From Aphrocallistes beatrix (taxonomy: Eukaryota; Porifera; Hexactinellida; Sceptrulophora; Aphrocallistidae), in contig OY725492.1 of the NCBI GenBank assembly GCA_963281255.1, forward strand, positions 4,021,104 through 4,085,103: a DNA stretch of 64,000 bases, given 5' to 3'. A program made the translations under genes and the position numbers. The notes beneath the pieces were generated by a model. That model had not been told where the DNA came from and did no database searches. It saw nothing but the letters and a program-made list of their open reading frames with translations. Shown one piece after another: positions 11,101-21,997 of this stretch (its first letter is position 1; each line of letters starts with the position of its first letter).

Positions 11101-11886
11101 ATGCTAACGCTTCAGATCTTCCAAACGATGGACAAGATCTGGCAGGAGGCTGGCTTATACTTGAAGATTCTCCCGTACGGGTGCATAGCCACGAGTCACA
11201 GGGGAGGACTCATAGAAGCAGTGATGAACGCTGAAACTATCGCAAACATTCAGAAGAATGCGGGTACAATCGCTTTTATACACAAGAAGTCCGTCTATAA
11301 GTCTCTATACGAGTGGCTGCGTAAAGCCAATCCGAATGAAGGCTTCCCTAAGGCTATCGAGAACTTCACAATGTCGTGTGCGGCCTACTGCGTGGCGACC
11401 TACGTGCTCGGGATCGGAGACAGACACAGTGATAACATCATGCTCAGGAGCGACGGCCAGCTGTTCCATATTGACTTCGGACATTTCCTTGGGAACTTCA
11501 AAACAAAGTTTGGATTTCGTCGCGAGCGTGTTCCATTCGTTTTAACATATGATTTCGTGTACATTATCTGTAACGGGAATGAAAATTTTGAGAGGACGAA
11601 TGAGTTCAAAAAGTTCGCGAACATCTGCCAAGTTGCCTACCTCGAACTTAGAAAGAAAGCTGGGATTATCTTGAACCTGTTAGCTATGATGCTGTCCACT
11701 GGCATCCCCCAGTTGAGGACGATCAACGACTTGAACTACGTACGCGACGCTCTGGCACTAAACTCAACGGAGGAGGAGGCGAGGGCACATTTCAACATGC
11801 AGATGGAAGAAGCGTTAGACAAGACTTGGAGTACATCGATGAATTGGTTCTTCCACAGTCTGGCAAAAGACAATCGAAACAAATGA
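8131..11886 (+). CDS. Class IA PI3-kinase catalytic subunit p110
   Basis: The product phosphorylates PtdIns(4,5)P2 at the 3 position and signals downstream of receptor tyrosine kinases. Five exons (8131-8541, 8744-8980, 9220-9546, 9644-10336, 10408-11886), all phase 0, encode 1048 residues. The order is: adaptor-binding domain (residues about 10-110; LEVDILLPYG, FDETKSLSDV), Ras-binding domain (about 170-300), C2 (about 325-480), helical PIK domain (about 500-690) and kinase domain (about 720-1048). Visible catalytic elements are IIFKRGDDLRQDML (ATP lysine), GDRHSDNIM (catalytic loop, about 891) and IDFGHFLGNF (activation loop, about 912). The adaptor-binding domain assigns it to class IA, so it should pair with a p85 regulator. 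The end, MNWFFHSLAKDNRNK, is closer to human beta/delta (KDYRS, KDNRQ) than alpha. I leave the symbol blank because it may be pro-orthologous to several vertebrate paralogues. Confidence 0.95.
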
Positions 11887-12463
11887 GGAGGAGGAGTATA
11901 TTCTGTGTCTCACTAGATGCAACATGTGTATATTTCAGTTGAATTGTCTGCTTTCACAGTTCTTTAACAAACTTACTTCTACCAGGATATGAGGTTATTA
12001 TCTCATTATTTACTATACTACATTGATAGTATTAATTAATATAACTATTTAACTTGATTTGTATAGTATACATATTGGCTGTTTATTTTATTGTGGTTGA
12101 TAATTGAATAATACCAGTGAATCGCTCCCTACATACGTGTAGATATTTGTTCAGAAGTTCTTCAAAGTTTAGCTTGATCCACAGCACCATTTTCTGTTTA
12201 ATGAATCACTAGATCGGAGTTATTTACATTAGTTTAACACGAGTCTTAATTAATGTATGGAGATGACTTAGAAAGTGATTTGATAGGATTTTAATTCGCT
12301 TTGGTAGAAACAACTTGAGTTTCAATTCACATGTATTGTTCCATTCTTAGCCAATTACACATCCCATAAGGTATATGTTCTGAGGTTAGGTAGATCTGAA
12401 TAGCCTCAGCTACCGTTTAAAGCACTTCACATTCAATGGTTGAATAATTTTATTCTACTGAAG
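11887..12463. other. Intergenic, no gene seen
   Basis: 577 bp of AT-rich sequence between the PI3K stop and the LNX start. No repeat or second reading frame stands out. Confidence 0.5.
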
Positions 12464-14590
12464 ATGTCGCTTCGTAAGAAACATTCTAAAAGTTCAAAGT
12501 CGAAGAAATCTTCAACTACTGAAGAGATCAAATTAGCCGAGCCTTTTATACCCCCTCCTCCTCCTCCTCCTCCCCAGCCAGCTCAGATGTTCACTACCAT
12601 GTGTTTCATCTGCGGCACAATTCATGATCAGTCGTCCCAGCACCACTTTGAGTACGCAGAAGAGTTGAATGATGATCTGTTGTGCGAGATATGCATGCAG
12701 CCACTTGTGGATCCAGTGGATACTCCATGTAGGCACACGTTCTGCTTCATCTGTCTCTCCAACCACACTCAGATCCGACAATCCTGTCCTATCGACAGGA
12801 ACCCCCTCGGCCCTTCGGATGTCGTGCAAAGCAGCGTTATCGTCCGTCGGATGGTGGGGAAGTTGCTAGTGGCCTGTCCCAATAGAGTGCATTGCAGGAA
12901 GGTTAGTTCTGCACAATATGTTTCTATCGTATTATGAAATACATAGGTTTTTTATACCAACTCGCATAACAGGTGTTGCCACGTGTCAGTTTGGAGTCTC
13001 ATCTCAAGATCTGCCCCGGGACGCTGGTGTTCTGCCCCAAGCTAGATCAGGGATGCAACTACTCGTCCCCCCAGTGTCTCTTGGAGCACCACCTGTGGTC
13101 TTGCCTCCAGACACATGGCGGGTACACCTCTGAAATACCACCCGGGGTGGAGACATGGATTGAGATCCCAGCTGGTTGCAGCACCCCTCTCGGTCTGAGT
13201 ATCATCGGGGGCAGCGACTCCAGTATGAAGTCAATAATGATTCAGTCGGTTGATCCAAACGGTACGGCTGCGAAGGACGGTCGACTAAAGCCGGGCGATA
13301 CTCTCATAGAGATCGAGGGCCGTTCTTCTTCTCTGATGAACTTCACAGAGGCCTCGCATTACCTGCACTCATCCTCACCTCTGGTCAGGTTGAAGGTGTT
13401 GAGAGGCGTGGAGCAAGATTTAAAGGAAGTATTGGATGATGCAGATATTGAGGTAATCGTATAGACAACTTCTACTAATTATTCAAACAAAACAGAACCA
13501 GTATTGAGGGGATCAGATAATTCTCTTATTAACAGTGACTTAATCGCTGTGTATCTCTATTGTATTGAGTCACGTGTAATTATAGGTTGCTGAGGTTTCT
13601 CGCAGTGGGGAAAACAATTCATTCAAGTTGGCCTTAGCCAAGCACAAATCTCTCCCGGGCGTGTTTGTACTGAACTTGGAGGATCCGCTAATGAAGAACG
13701 GAGAGCTGTGTGTGGGCGATAGGATCCTAGACATTGACGGACACGATACGCGCTACCTCACCATAGAAGAAATAGATCAGCTGTTCACAGAGTCGGGAGC
13801 TGACGTGAAGCTGCTAGTAGCACGTGTGCCTGAAATGATGAGAATCAAGATTCAAGCTGACCTCCTCACCTCTGCTGAAGTGGACGCGGTACAGATGGAT
13901 TCAGCGTATGAAGAGATCCTCGTCAAGAATTATAAGGCAGGAGATACGAAGACAGTTGTGCTACAGAAGCAAGACGATGAGTTCTTCGGGATGAATGTAG
14001 CGGGTGGGATGCGGACACCGAAAGGAGACCTCCCTGTCTTCATATCCGGGATTAGGGAGGGGGGATTGATTGATAAGTGTCCTTACATACAACGTGGTGA
14101 TATGATATTGTCAATCAATAACCACAGCTTGCTACAGAAATCGCATGAAGAAGCTGTCGAGATTATCAAAACGAATGTAAGCAGCACCAGCGTCCAGCTT
14201 AAGCTGGTGCAAGGGGAACCAAACATTCCTGACCCCGGGTTGTCACCCCTCTGGACGAAGTGGCTGGACATTCGAACCACATTAGGACCCGACAAAGAAA
14301 TTGTGCTGACTAGGGATCAAGACCTGGGGCTGGGGTTCAGTATTGTCGGAGGTAAGAACAGTCCTCTGGGGGACTGTCCCCTTTATATACAGAAGGTCCT
14401 GGACCATAGCCTCGCAGGGCTGGATGGCAGGCTGTGTGAAGGTGACGTCATCACGAGTATTAATAGCATCCCTATGCACGACTGGACACAGCAAGAGGCG
14501 GTTAACTATATCAAGAAATATCAAGGAAATTTATTTATCCGTGTGCTAGCGAAAGATTATTTAAACGACAGTAAAGCTTCCTCGCTATAA
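12464..14590 (+). CDS. LNX: LNX-type RING E3 ligase with four PDZ domains
   Basis: LNX proteins are E3 ubiquitin ligases that bind Numb and many membrane-protein tails through PDZ domains. Three exons (12464-12901, 12973-13452, 13586-14590), all phase 0, give 640 residues. After a basic Ser/Lys-rich start and a run of eight prolines, the RING finger lies at about 71-112 (CEICMQPL, CRHTFCFIC, CPIDR). Residues about 150-195 hold Cys/His residues resembling the extra zinc region of LNX. PDZ1 is at about 207-295 (PLGLSIIGG), PDZ2 about 319-395, PDZ3 about 428-520 (FFGMNVAGG) and PDZ4 about 544-630 (GLGFSIVGG). Vertebrate LNX1/2 are about 690-730 residues; the NPAY Numb-binding motif is not apparent here. 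The ATG at 12464 is the first in frame. Confidence 0.9.
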
Positions 14591-14867
14591 GCAAACTCTA
14601 TGACCGTCCATCTTTCCCACTCTCCCCCTCATTAACTAATGCATTCACTATCAGCGTATGTGTATATTTGATCCTCCACCTGAAGCAAATATTTTGATTT
14701 GTTTATATCTTTATATAATGTATATCATGAAGCTTGAATATAAAGAGTACTTAATAGCCTGTGTATTTCCTCATGTCTGTTATACTACTGTGGTTCACAT
14801 TGTACACTTGCTCTGTAAGCTAATTACTTCAGAGTTCAGACTAGCAGGAGTGGATCTCTGTTGTCAT

Positions 14868-15035
14868 CAGGGGCGGTCACAGGAATTTTCAAAGCCGGGG
14901 CGAGTCGGAGCCAAAGAAAAAAAATCCCTTACTATGATTTTGGCTTACGTGGTTGAATGAAATCCGAGGCCGCAGAATCAAACTCGGGGCAAATGCCCCG
15001 GATGCCCCCCCTCCCCCCCCCTGGGACCGCCCCTG
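14868..15035. mobile_element. 168-bp hAT-type MITE with 8-bp target duplication
   Basis: The termini are inverted: left CAGGGGCGGTCACAGG, right CCTGGGACCGCCCCTG. The flanks are the perfect 8-bp duplication GTTGTCAT at 14860-14867 and 15036-15043. An 8-bp duplication with CAG...CTG ends is typical of hAT elements. The interior is C-rich and noncoding. The rest of 14591-15523 looks like LNX 3' region and intergenic sequence with no gene. Confidence 0.88.
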
Positions 15036-15523
15036 GTTGTCATTCTGAAATGGAATACGGAATGTTCACTATTCTCCGTTACGTAGACATTGTCCAAATG
15101 CATCTCTCAATGGATATATCTTAATAGCCTTATATGTTCTGTGAGGACGTGCTTAGGAACTTCGAGGGGTCACATCTGACAATGTCTTCGATTCGAGAGA
15201 TATATTCCACTTTCTGATACAGTACATATCATTTAGACATATTCTTAAAAGTAAGTTTTGTATAATTATGTATGTTTTATCTACGTATTTATGCAACCAC
15301 CCAAGAATTATGAGCCAGATGCAAAATTTAAAAATTAAATTCAGCTGTGAAATTAGAAAGTGTAATGCTAGCGAACAAAGCGGTTTACTTCTACGTATTT
15401 GGTACGATTCTACGATTATTTCATTATTTAATACATTCTACTTGATGACAACACTATAGCCTACAAACTAAGTTACTACACTATAATGAGAATAAATGTG
15501 GAGAGGCGAATGTTCCTGTTTGA

Positions 15524-16776
15524 TCAGTCATCTTTACCAGCAATAGCCTTGCCTTCATACCCAGGAATGTCTCCGTGCAAGTCAATCTTGCGTTCTTGGA
15601 ATACTTTAGCTAGAGACTTCTCTAGGTTCTCATTAGTCCCGAGCAGCCCTTTGACCACGTGGGCGGACCACACGAAGTACTCTTGCGCTCTCTCCTCACT
15701 CCATCCTTCCGGCGTGCTTGTCAACAGATCTCGGAGGTTGTACAGTTTGTCTGCTAGCTTCACTGCTTTGGCTTTTGCACTCTTTTTGGGAGCATTCGTG
15801 ATCTGTCTCACTTTCCTCTCTAGTTTAGGTAGAGACTTGTCGTCGGAAACTTCATCCACCAGGTCTCGAATTTCCTTCCCAAACACAGTCTCTATTTCTT
15901 CTAAAGTTGTATCAGTGTCCTCAACTGTGTCGTGAAGTAGAGCGGCCTAACAAAATTTATTATTTTCACTCAATTAACTATAACATGAACTTATGATACA
16001 AGTTTTTAATTTACTAATAATTACACCATCTTATTAATTAACACTACAAATCTTCTGTATTATCAAGTTGGAACATGTGTGTGTTCACTACATCCATGGG
16101 AATGTCTCGAACTGGAGGTAACTTCAGTCCTGAATCCAGTAAAATATCTTCCCTCTTCGCCTTGAATGAGAACGGATCACTGCCCAACGTCCTCGGATCA
16201 TCTAGCTGTGGAACTCGAGTCATGTTTAGGCCGATATAGAAGAGGATGCCACAGAGGATGAAGAACGGCACGTAGGTTGGGATCGCGATAGCCCAGTACT
16301 TCTGTGGGAGGTAGGTTATCCCCAAGTTTGATAGAACTTCATCAGGTACGTATGCCCATATAAGGTAAACCACAATGAGTATGTAGGATACCTGATAAAC
16401 TACGAAGCCGTAAATTGCCCGCGAAGGTTTCGGGAAAGGATTACTCTCAGGCTCTACTCGTGGCATTAAGTCCCAGTACTGCAATCCTGGCAATGCTGGG
16501 GAAATCTTAACATGCTTTCGTTCCAGAATGGTTTGATATTAATTTGGTATACCATCCAAAATGCATTTTAACTAAATAAATAATTAACTGTATTCTTACC
16601 TGAATGATGGCAGGATCAACGACTTGGCCTTCATCTGATAGAATGTAAGCTACGCCAATCGGATGGTTTATGTAGGGAGTTTTATCCGCGTCTTTCCTTC
16701 TTTGGTTTCTATGTTTAATAGCTGCGAAATTTGACGCCTTTATAATCGCCCCGTTAGCATTGTCATGACACGCCAT
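15524..16776 (-). CDS. HDDC3: MESH1 (HDDC3), metazoan SpoT-like HD hydrolase
   Basis: MESH1 is the animal homologue of the bacterial SpoT hydrolase domain; it hydrolyses (p)ppGpp and, in animals, NADPH. Exon 1 is 16600-16776 and exon 2 is 15524-15946, both phase 0, giving 199 residues. Family landmarks are [23 protein letters not shown], the metal-binding HD motif in [22 protein letters not shown] and [12 protein letters not shown]...TPEGWSE. The start at 16776 (MACHDNANG) fits homologues best. The frame stays open to another ATG at 16860, so a 28-residue N-terminal extension is possible. The intron of 653 bp contains the whole PIGP frame on the same strand. The C-terminus extends about 20 residues beyond the human protein. 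Confidence 0.92.
16044..16466 (-). CDS. PIGP: PIG-P, subunit of the GPI-GlcNAc transferase
   Basis: PIG-P is a small membrane subunit of the ER enzyme that starts GPI-anchor synthesis by moving GlcNAc to phosphatidylinositol. From the ATG at 16466 the protein has 140 residues with two membrane spans (around [21 protein letters not shown] and [20 protein letters not shown]), the PIG-P signature AIYGFV...YLPQKYWA, and a conserved tail, [10 protein letters not shown]. The frame is open upstream to 16493 with a non-ATG start only. An alternative is an upstream ATG in another exon. The gene is single-exon and lies entirely inside the MESH1 intron on the same strand, so it needs its own promoter or alternative splicing from the MESH1 promoter. 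Confidence 0.9.
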   Translation of the reverse strand: MPRVEPESNPFPKPSRAIYGFVVYQVSYILIVVYLIWAYVPDEVLSNLGITYLPQKYWAIAIPTYVPFFILCGILFYIGLNMTRVPQLDDPRTLGSDPFSFKAKREDILLDSGLKLPPVRDIPMDVVNTHMFQLDNTEDL

Positions 16777-17004
16777 AAATGCCACTAATCTGAAGCTGAT
16801 AATAATAGATCTTCTAAGTGAGGCTACGACTCGATACGTATTTAAATGTTTACAAAGCATAATAGCACTAGTATACGTAAGTTATCTCTAAATGGTTCGA
16901 TATAATCATGATCGTTAGCATGACCTTTAATCACTGAGAATTCCAATCACATGTATTTACCTCATCTTAAACTGAATTCTACTAACCATTTCACTAAGAA
17001 CCAA

Positions 17005-18085
17005 ATGGGTGTGAAGTTAGCAGCACGTTCAGCAGCGAAAAGTGAGCAAGATATAATTAGTCCCAGTTTCACAGTGCCTTGTAGGATCTTGATCAAATTT
17101 GAAACAGAACATTATAAGCGAGGTAGCTTTGTGTTATTTTAATATCTAACGGCTACTGATTAAAACCACTTGACAATGACGATGCAAATTTGATGAAATT
17201 TCTATAGGATTTCAGTATAGCGCAAAGTGAGCAGGGTATAACTAGTTCTAGTTTCGCAGTACCTTGTAGGATCTTGGCCAAATTTGAGACAGGACATTAT
17301 GAGCGAGGTAGCTTTGTGTCATTTTAATATCTAACACCTCCCGATTAAAACCACTTGGCAATGACGATGCAAATTTGATGAAATTTCTATAGGATTTCAG
17401 TATAGCTCAAAGTGAGCAGGGTATAACTAGTTCTAGTTTCGCAGTACCTTGTAGGATCTTGGCCAAATTTGAGACAGGACATTATGAGCGAGGTAGCTTT
17501 GTGTCATTTTAATATCTAACACCTCCCGATTAAAACCACTTGACAATGACGATGCAAATTTGATGAAATTTCTATAGGATTTCAGTATAGCTCAAAGTGA
17601 GCAGGGTATAACTAGTTCTAGTTTCGCAGTGCCTTGTAGGATCTTGGTCAAATTTGAGACAGGACATTATGAGCGAGGTAGCTTTGTGTCATTTTAATAT
17701 CTAACGGCTACTGATTAAAACCACTTGACAATGACGATGCAAATTTGATGAAATTTCTATAAGATTTCAGTATAGCTCAAAGTGAGCAGGGTATAACTAG
17801 TTCTAGTTTCACAGTACCTTGTGGGATCTTGATCAAATTTGAAATAGAACATTATGAGCGAGGTAGCTTTGTGTCATTTTAATATCTAACACCTCCTGAT
17901 TAAAACCACTTGACAATGACGATGCAAATTTGATGAAATTTCTATAGGATTTCAGTATAGCTCAAAGTGAGCAGGGTATAACTAGTTCTAGTTTCGCAGT
18001 ACCTTGTAGGATCTTGGCCAAATTTGAGACAAGACATTATGAGTGAGGTAGCTTTGTGTCATTTTAATATCTAACACCTCTCTAT
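17005..18085. repeat. Left inverted arm: 185-bp tandem repeats
   Basis: The landmark GATTAAAACCACTTG recurs at intervals of 185 bp (about 17157, 17343, 17528, 17713, 17898). Units are about 95% alike. They end in two alternating variants, ACACCTCC(C/T)GATT and ACGGCTACTGATT, suggesting unit exchange between subtypes. Confidence 0.9.
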
Positions 18086-18258
18086 TGAAAAATATTGCGA
18101 CAACAGTCACCTGATATTTCAAAGCCAAATGTGACCATGACCAACCGTTGGGTCATGACGTCATTAGAATTGAATACATACGAGTATAATATAAGTGTTA
18201 ATTCATGATATTAAATTCTACAAATTACTAATAGTGCTTCCGATCTTCTGGAATTTCA

Positions 18259-18313
18259 ATGTGCAGAGGAAACCTGGAATCCATACAGTTTAATGCGATG
18301 ATTTCGAGTCTTG
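18259..18313 (+). CDS. Possible first coding exon of the foldback transposase
   Basis: From ATG at 18259 the frame reads MCRGNLESIQFNAMISSL and meets a possible donor, CTTG|GTCAAA. A strong acceptor (T-rich, TTTTAG) lies at 18704. Joining the two restores the transposase frame in phase 1 (next residues EDDDNKFIICQ). The donor is weak, so this is a guess. Confidence 0.3.
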
Positions 18314-18704
18314 GTCAAACCTGTTTATGATTATTGTCCAACAAATTTATGAATTCACCACAGAGCTGAGATTAACATCCAGTGAAACCAAAACTTAGTT
18401 TTCCGCGGATGATGATGAATATGTACTAATATAATATAACTAATTAATTGATATCACTTATGATTAGCCAATGCGAAAATAAATGTAATATGGTTTCAAA
18501 TGAAAATAGCATATTTCCAAAATATAGTCATATTTAAATGATAAAACTATCTAAAATCAATAAAATTTGATACTTATACAATTCACTGTCAACAAATCGA
18601 TTTGGTTCATTTGATGTCTGCAGATTACTCGAATGGTCAGTTTTTATTCTTAGGATTTCCATCATAGCTAAATAGATTTTAAAATTCTTTTTTTTTAATT
18701 TTAG

Positions 18705-21700
18705 AAGATGATGATAACAAATTTATCATTTGTCAGAATCTACCGTCGAAGATACTAAATGCTTTATCGAAATTTGAATTGTGTGAATTCACTGTACTGG
18801 AAAATCTTAGCCTGACTAGAAATTGGCGTAATCCGTTTGGTTTCTGGGGAAAGCTCGCAAAGATGGTATATGGTCGAAATCGTCTAGAACTACGAGCAAA
18901 GCTTATGAATATATGGCGCAACAACAGATACAACATTCAATCACAGGTTCAAACAAATTTTATCACTACATCCTTACCTATAAGTATTAAATTTTCTGAT
19001 CTACCGTGTGAAATTTCTTCAGATTTTGTAAGTATATCGTGTCCAAGTTCGCCATTAGCAGAAAATAATTTTCGTGATGATGCAATCTTATCAAATAGGA
19101 ATGATGCAACCCATGAGATTGAACAAGGCGAAATTCATTTAACAATGCATGAATGGTTAATAATCTCAAAGTTTTTGGAAATTAAGAACAAATTAGAACC
19201 AGAATGGACAAACATATTGAATGAAAAGATGTCAATGAAATATCCATTTTGTGTACTAAAGTTCTTATATCATAGGATTAATAAGAATAGTACAAATAGC
19301 AATAAATGCTCTTTTCTTGTAGCTGCCGCAATTTGCAAATTTAGCGATTGTTTTAAGTTCAAGTTTATAATGGAAGAACCTGAAACGAATGCAAATAATG
19401 TTTTCGTAATTACATATTTTGTCACTGGATCAATTTCAAAAGATCATTTCGCGAATCATGTATCACAAAGCCGTCATTTAGCAGGCGAGAGAAGGGAAAC
19501 TATATCTGAACAACTCGAGAATAGAAGTGTTTCAAATTTCCATTATTCTCTGTTCACTAAACCTGACATTTTTACTGCTGCGAAACATGGTAACTTTAAT
19601 TCTTTGCATTCAACTGATGTACTCAGAAAAGTAAAATCCCAACACATGTCAAAATCCAGGTTTAACAATGACATGTGGCAAGACATAGTCAGTACCCAAC
19701 TATCTTTTAAAAGCACTATCATAGGTGACAAAATGAATGGTTATATTCAAACAATATCCCATACTCCATTCGTAATTCACTTGTATAGCGAAGAACAAAT
19801 CTCTTTATTGAAATACTTGGAGAAGAAAAGTTTGACATTTCATCTTGATGCAACTGGCTCGGTCGTTAGAAAGTTAGAGAAGTCTCAAGATAGAATACTC
19901 TACTATGCGCTATCTGTTCAACATCCTGAATCCCGTGTAAGCCCAATTCCACTTGCAGAAATGATATCAAGCAAACAAACAAATGTGGAAATATCACATT
20001 TTCTTAAGCAGTGGCTATATGATGTCAAGAAAGTTACAAACAGTGAAGTTACACCAAGTCAAGTAGAAGTTGATTATAGCTGGGCAATGTTGCACAGCGT
20101 TTGCAATAGTTTCAATAAACAAACTCTAGAAGATTATCTGGCTACATCTTGGCAAGTTATTCATACTCCAAAATCGACCAAACCCCCGAAAACGATCATT
20201 CACATATGTTCAGCACACATCATGAACCGCTTAAGCTACAAACTCAGCCGTAAATTTAGAATCGATCAACTACGAAAAAGAAAAGTCATGTTTATAATGG
20301 CACGATTTGTTAGCTGTACAGCGTTAGACGAACTGAAGCAACTTTTTGTTGCATTATGTATCACAAGTCTAGCTAAAAAGTATTACCCAGAAATTGAGGA
20401 TTTTTTTCATAAGCTTGACAATGCCATTAGCCTAAGTAATGACGAATATAATATTGATCTGGAATATTTGGAAGACCTTGATGAAGAACTAGACAATAAT
20501 TTGGGAGATAGCAATACCTATAAAACAAGATCACCATTTGGTATCTATTTTCAGAGCGAACTAAACAAATGCACACAATTTATTACTGAATTAGAGAAGA
20601 AAAAACGGACCGACCATTGCAAGGAAAACATACACTTTCTACCGAGTCTACCCACATTCTTAGTAACACATTACATGCCCATATGTTCCCTCTGGTCAGG
20701 AATCATATTAGGTCCGAATTTATTTCCAAATAGTGCAAGAATTACATTTACAAATGCGGTCGCTGAGAACTGGATGAGAATTGTCAAAATTACAATATTA
20801 CAAAACGAATCCAAACTAAGGCCGGGAGATTTTATTCGTAAAATACGCGAAGGCATTGTCGGTAGAATCAGAGCATTTCGGTTTGCATTCGAACCATTAA
20901 GTGATAAAATTATAAAAAGAAGAAAAATAAAATTCAGAAGCGATGATCAAATAGAAGAAATTTGGGCGAAAAAAAAAAAGAAGCGAAGTTATTTTGAACC
21001 TGGAAAGGTTTCAACTTCTCAACCACTATCCAATCGAATCCCTGTCATCCCTCCTTGTTCTGAATGCCTATCTACAAGTGATCGCAATCCTTCAGCTGAA
21101 CTTAAACCAATCGGAAAAAGTGGAGCAATGCATTATGATGATAGCCTTGATGACGAACCTATCTCCGTTGAAGGGATTACATTCTTTTATCACGGAAATT
21201 TCAAGCCAGTAACACAAAGCTGGCAGAAAGAAAAATGCAAATTTCTGCAAATGACGTATACAAAGGGTGTTTTGTATAAGAACGAAGCTATTGAAAAATC
21301 CCTGGAAATTCGACAGCTAATACCTTCTAGAGAGAAAAGAATCTCACCAGATGGCAATTGCCTATTTAGATCACTCTCTTACGTAATTGCAGGGACAGAT
21401 AGCTACCACCAACAAATAAGAGGGCTCTTAATACAAAAAATGAAAGGAGAATATAGAGAAACATGCTCCAAGTATTGTAAAGCTCGAAATGATTTGCTAC
21501 CCGAAGCGCGTTGCAACACAATAGAAGAATATCTCAAAATAAGCTTGATGGACCGATTAGGATCTTGGGGTACTGACTTAGAAATATTCTTAGCAGCACA
21601 GATCCTAGGTACTGACATTTTTGTCTACAAAGATGAAAGCAAATGTTGGATGAAATTTTCAGGGTATGGGTTCAATGATAAACATTCTTCTCATAACCTG

Positions 21701-21808
21701 ACAGAGACTAGGATTTACCTGAGATTGTTTAGAGATCATTTTCAACCGGTAATACAGGTGAAAGAAGTTGGAAGCATACAAATTGGATCACAAACCAAAC
21801 TAATTTGA
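18705..21808 (+). CDS. Mutator-like (FB/NOF type) transposase fused to a C-terminal OTU cysteine protease
   Basis: The frame is open from an acceptor at 18704 to the stop at 21808, over 1000 residues with no break. Numbering residues from 18779, the candidate DDE triad is D357 (FHLDATGSV), D432 (VEVDYSWAM) and E663 (NAVAENWMR), with the Mutator-type C-x2-H (ICSAH, C477/H480) after the second Asp. This order, and the Asn-Ala-x-Glu-Asn-Trp context of the last Glu, fit Mutator-like elements. The last 160 residues form an OTU domain: DGNCLFRSLSY (D858, C861) and the closing histidine at H987 (RDHFQPVI). OTU enzymes cleave ubiquitin-type linkages. Upstream of the OTU part is a Lys/Arg-rich segment with four cysteines. 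The first in-frame ATG in this exon is 18863; a spliced start is likely. An intact frame suggests recent activity. Confidence 0.8.
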
Positions 21809-21997
21809 TCATTTAGGATGAAAATGTTAGTTAACGATATTTACATGTACAAGGATTAGCCTTGACATACATTAGGATAGCGAATTGTGAAATTAGAAGC
21901 TATAGAATCATCTAAATGTGTTATATTGTTAGTCAGTAATCAATTCAATAATTTCACATTGCAAACTAACTATAGTGAGTTAAATAGAAATGTCCAA

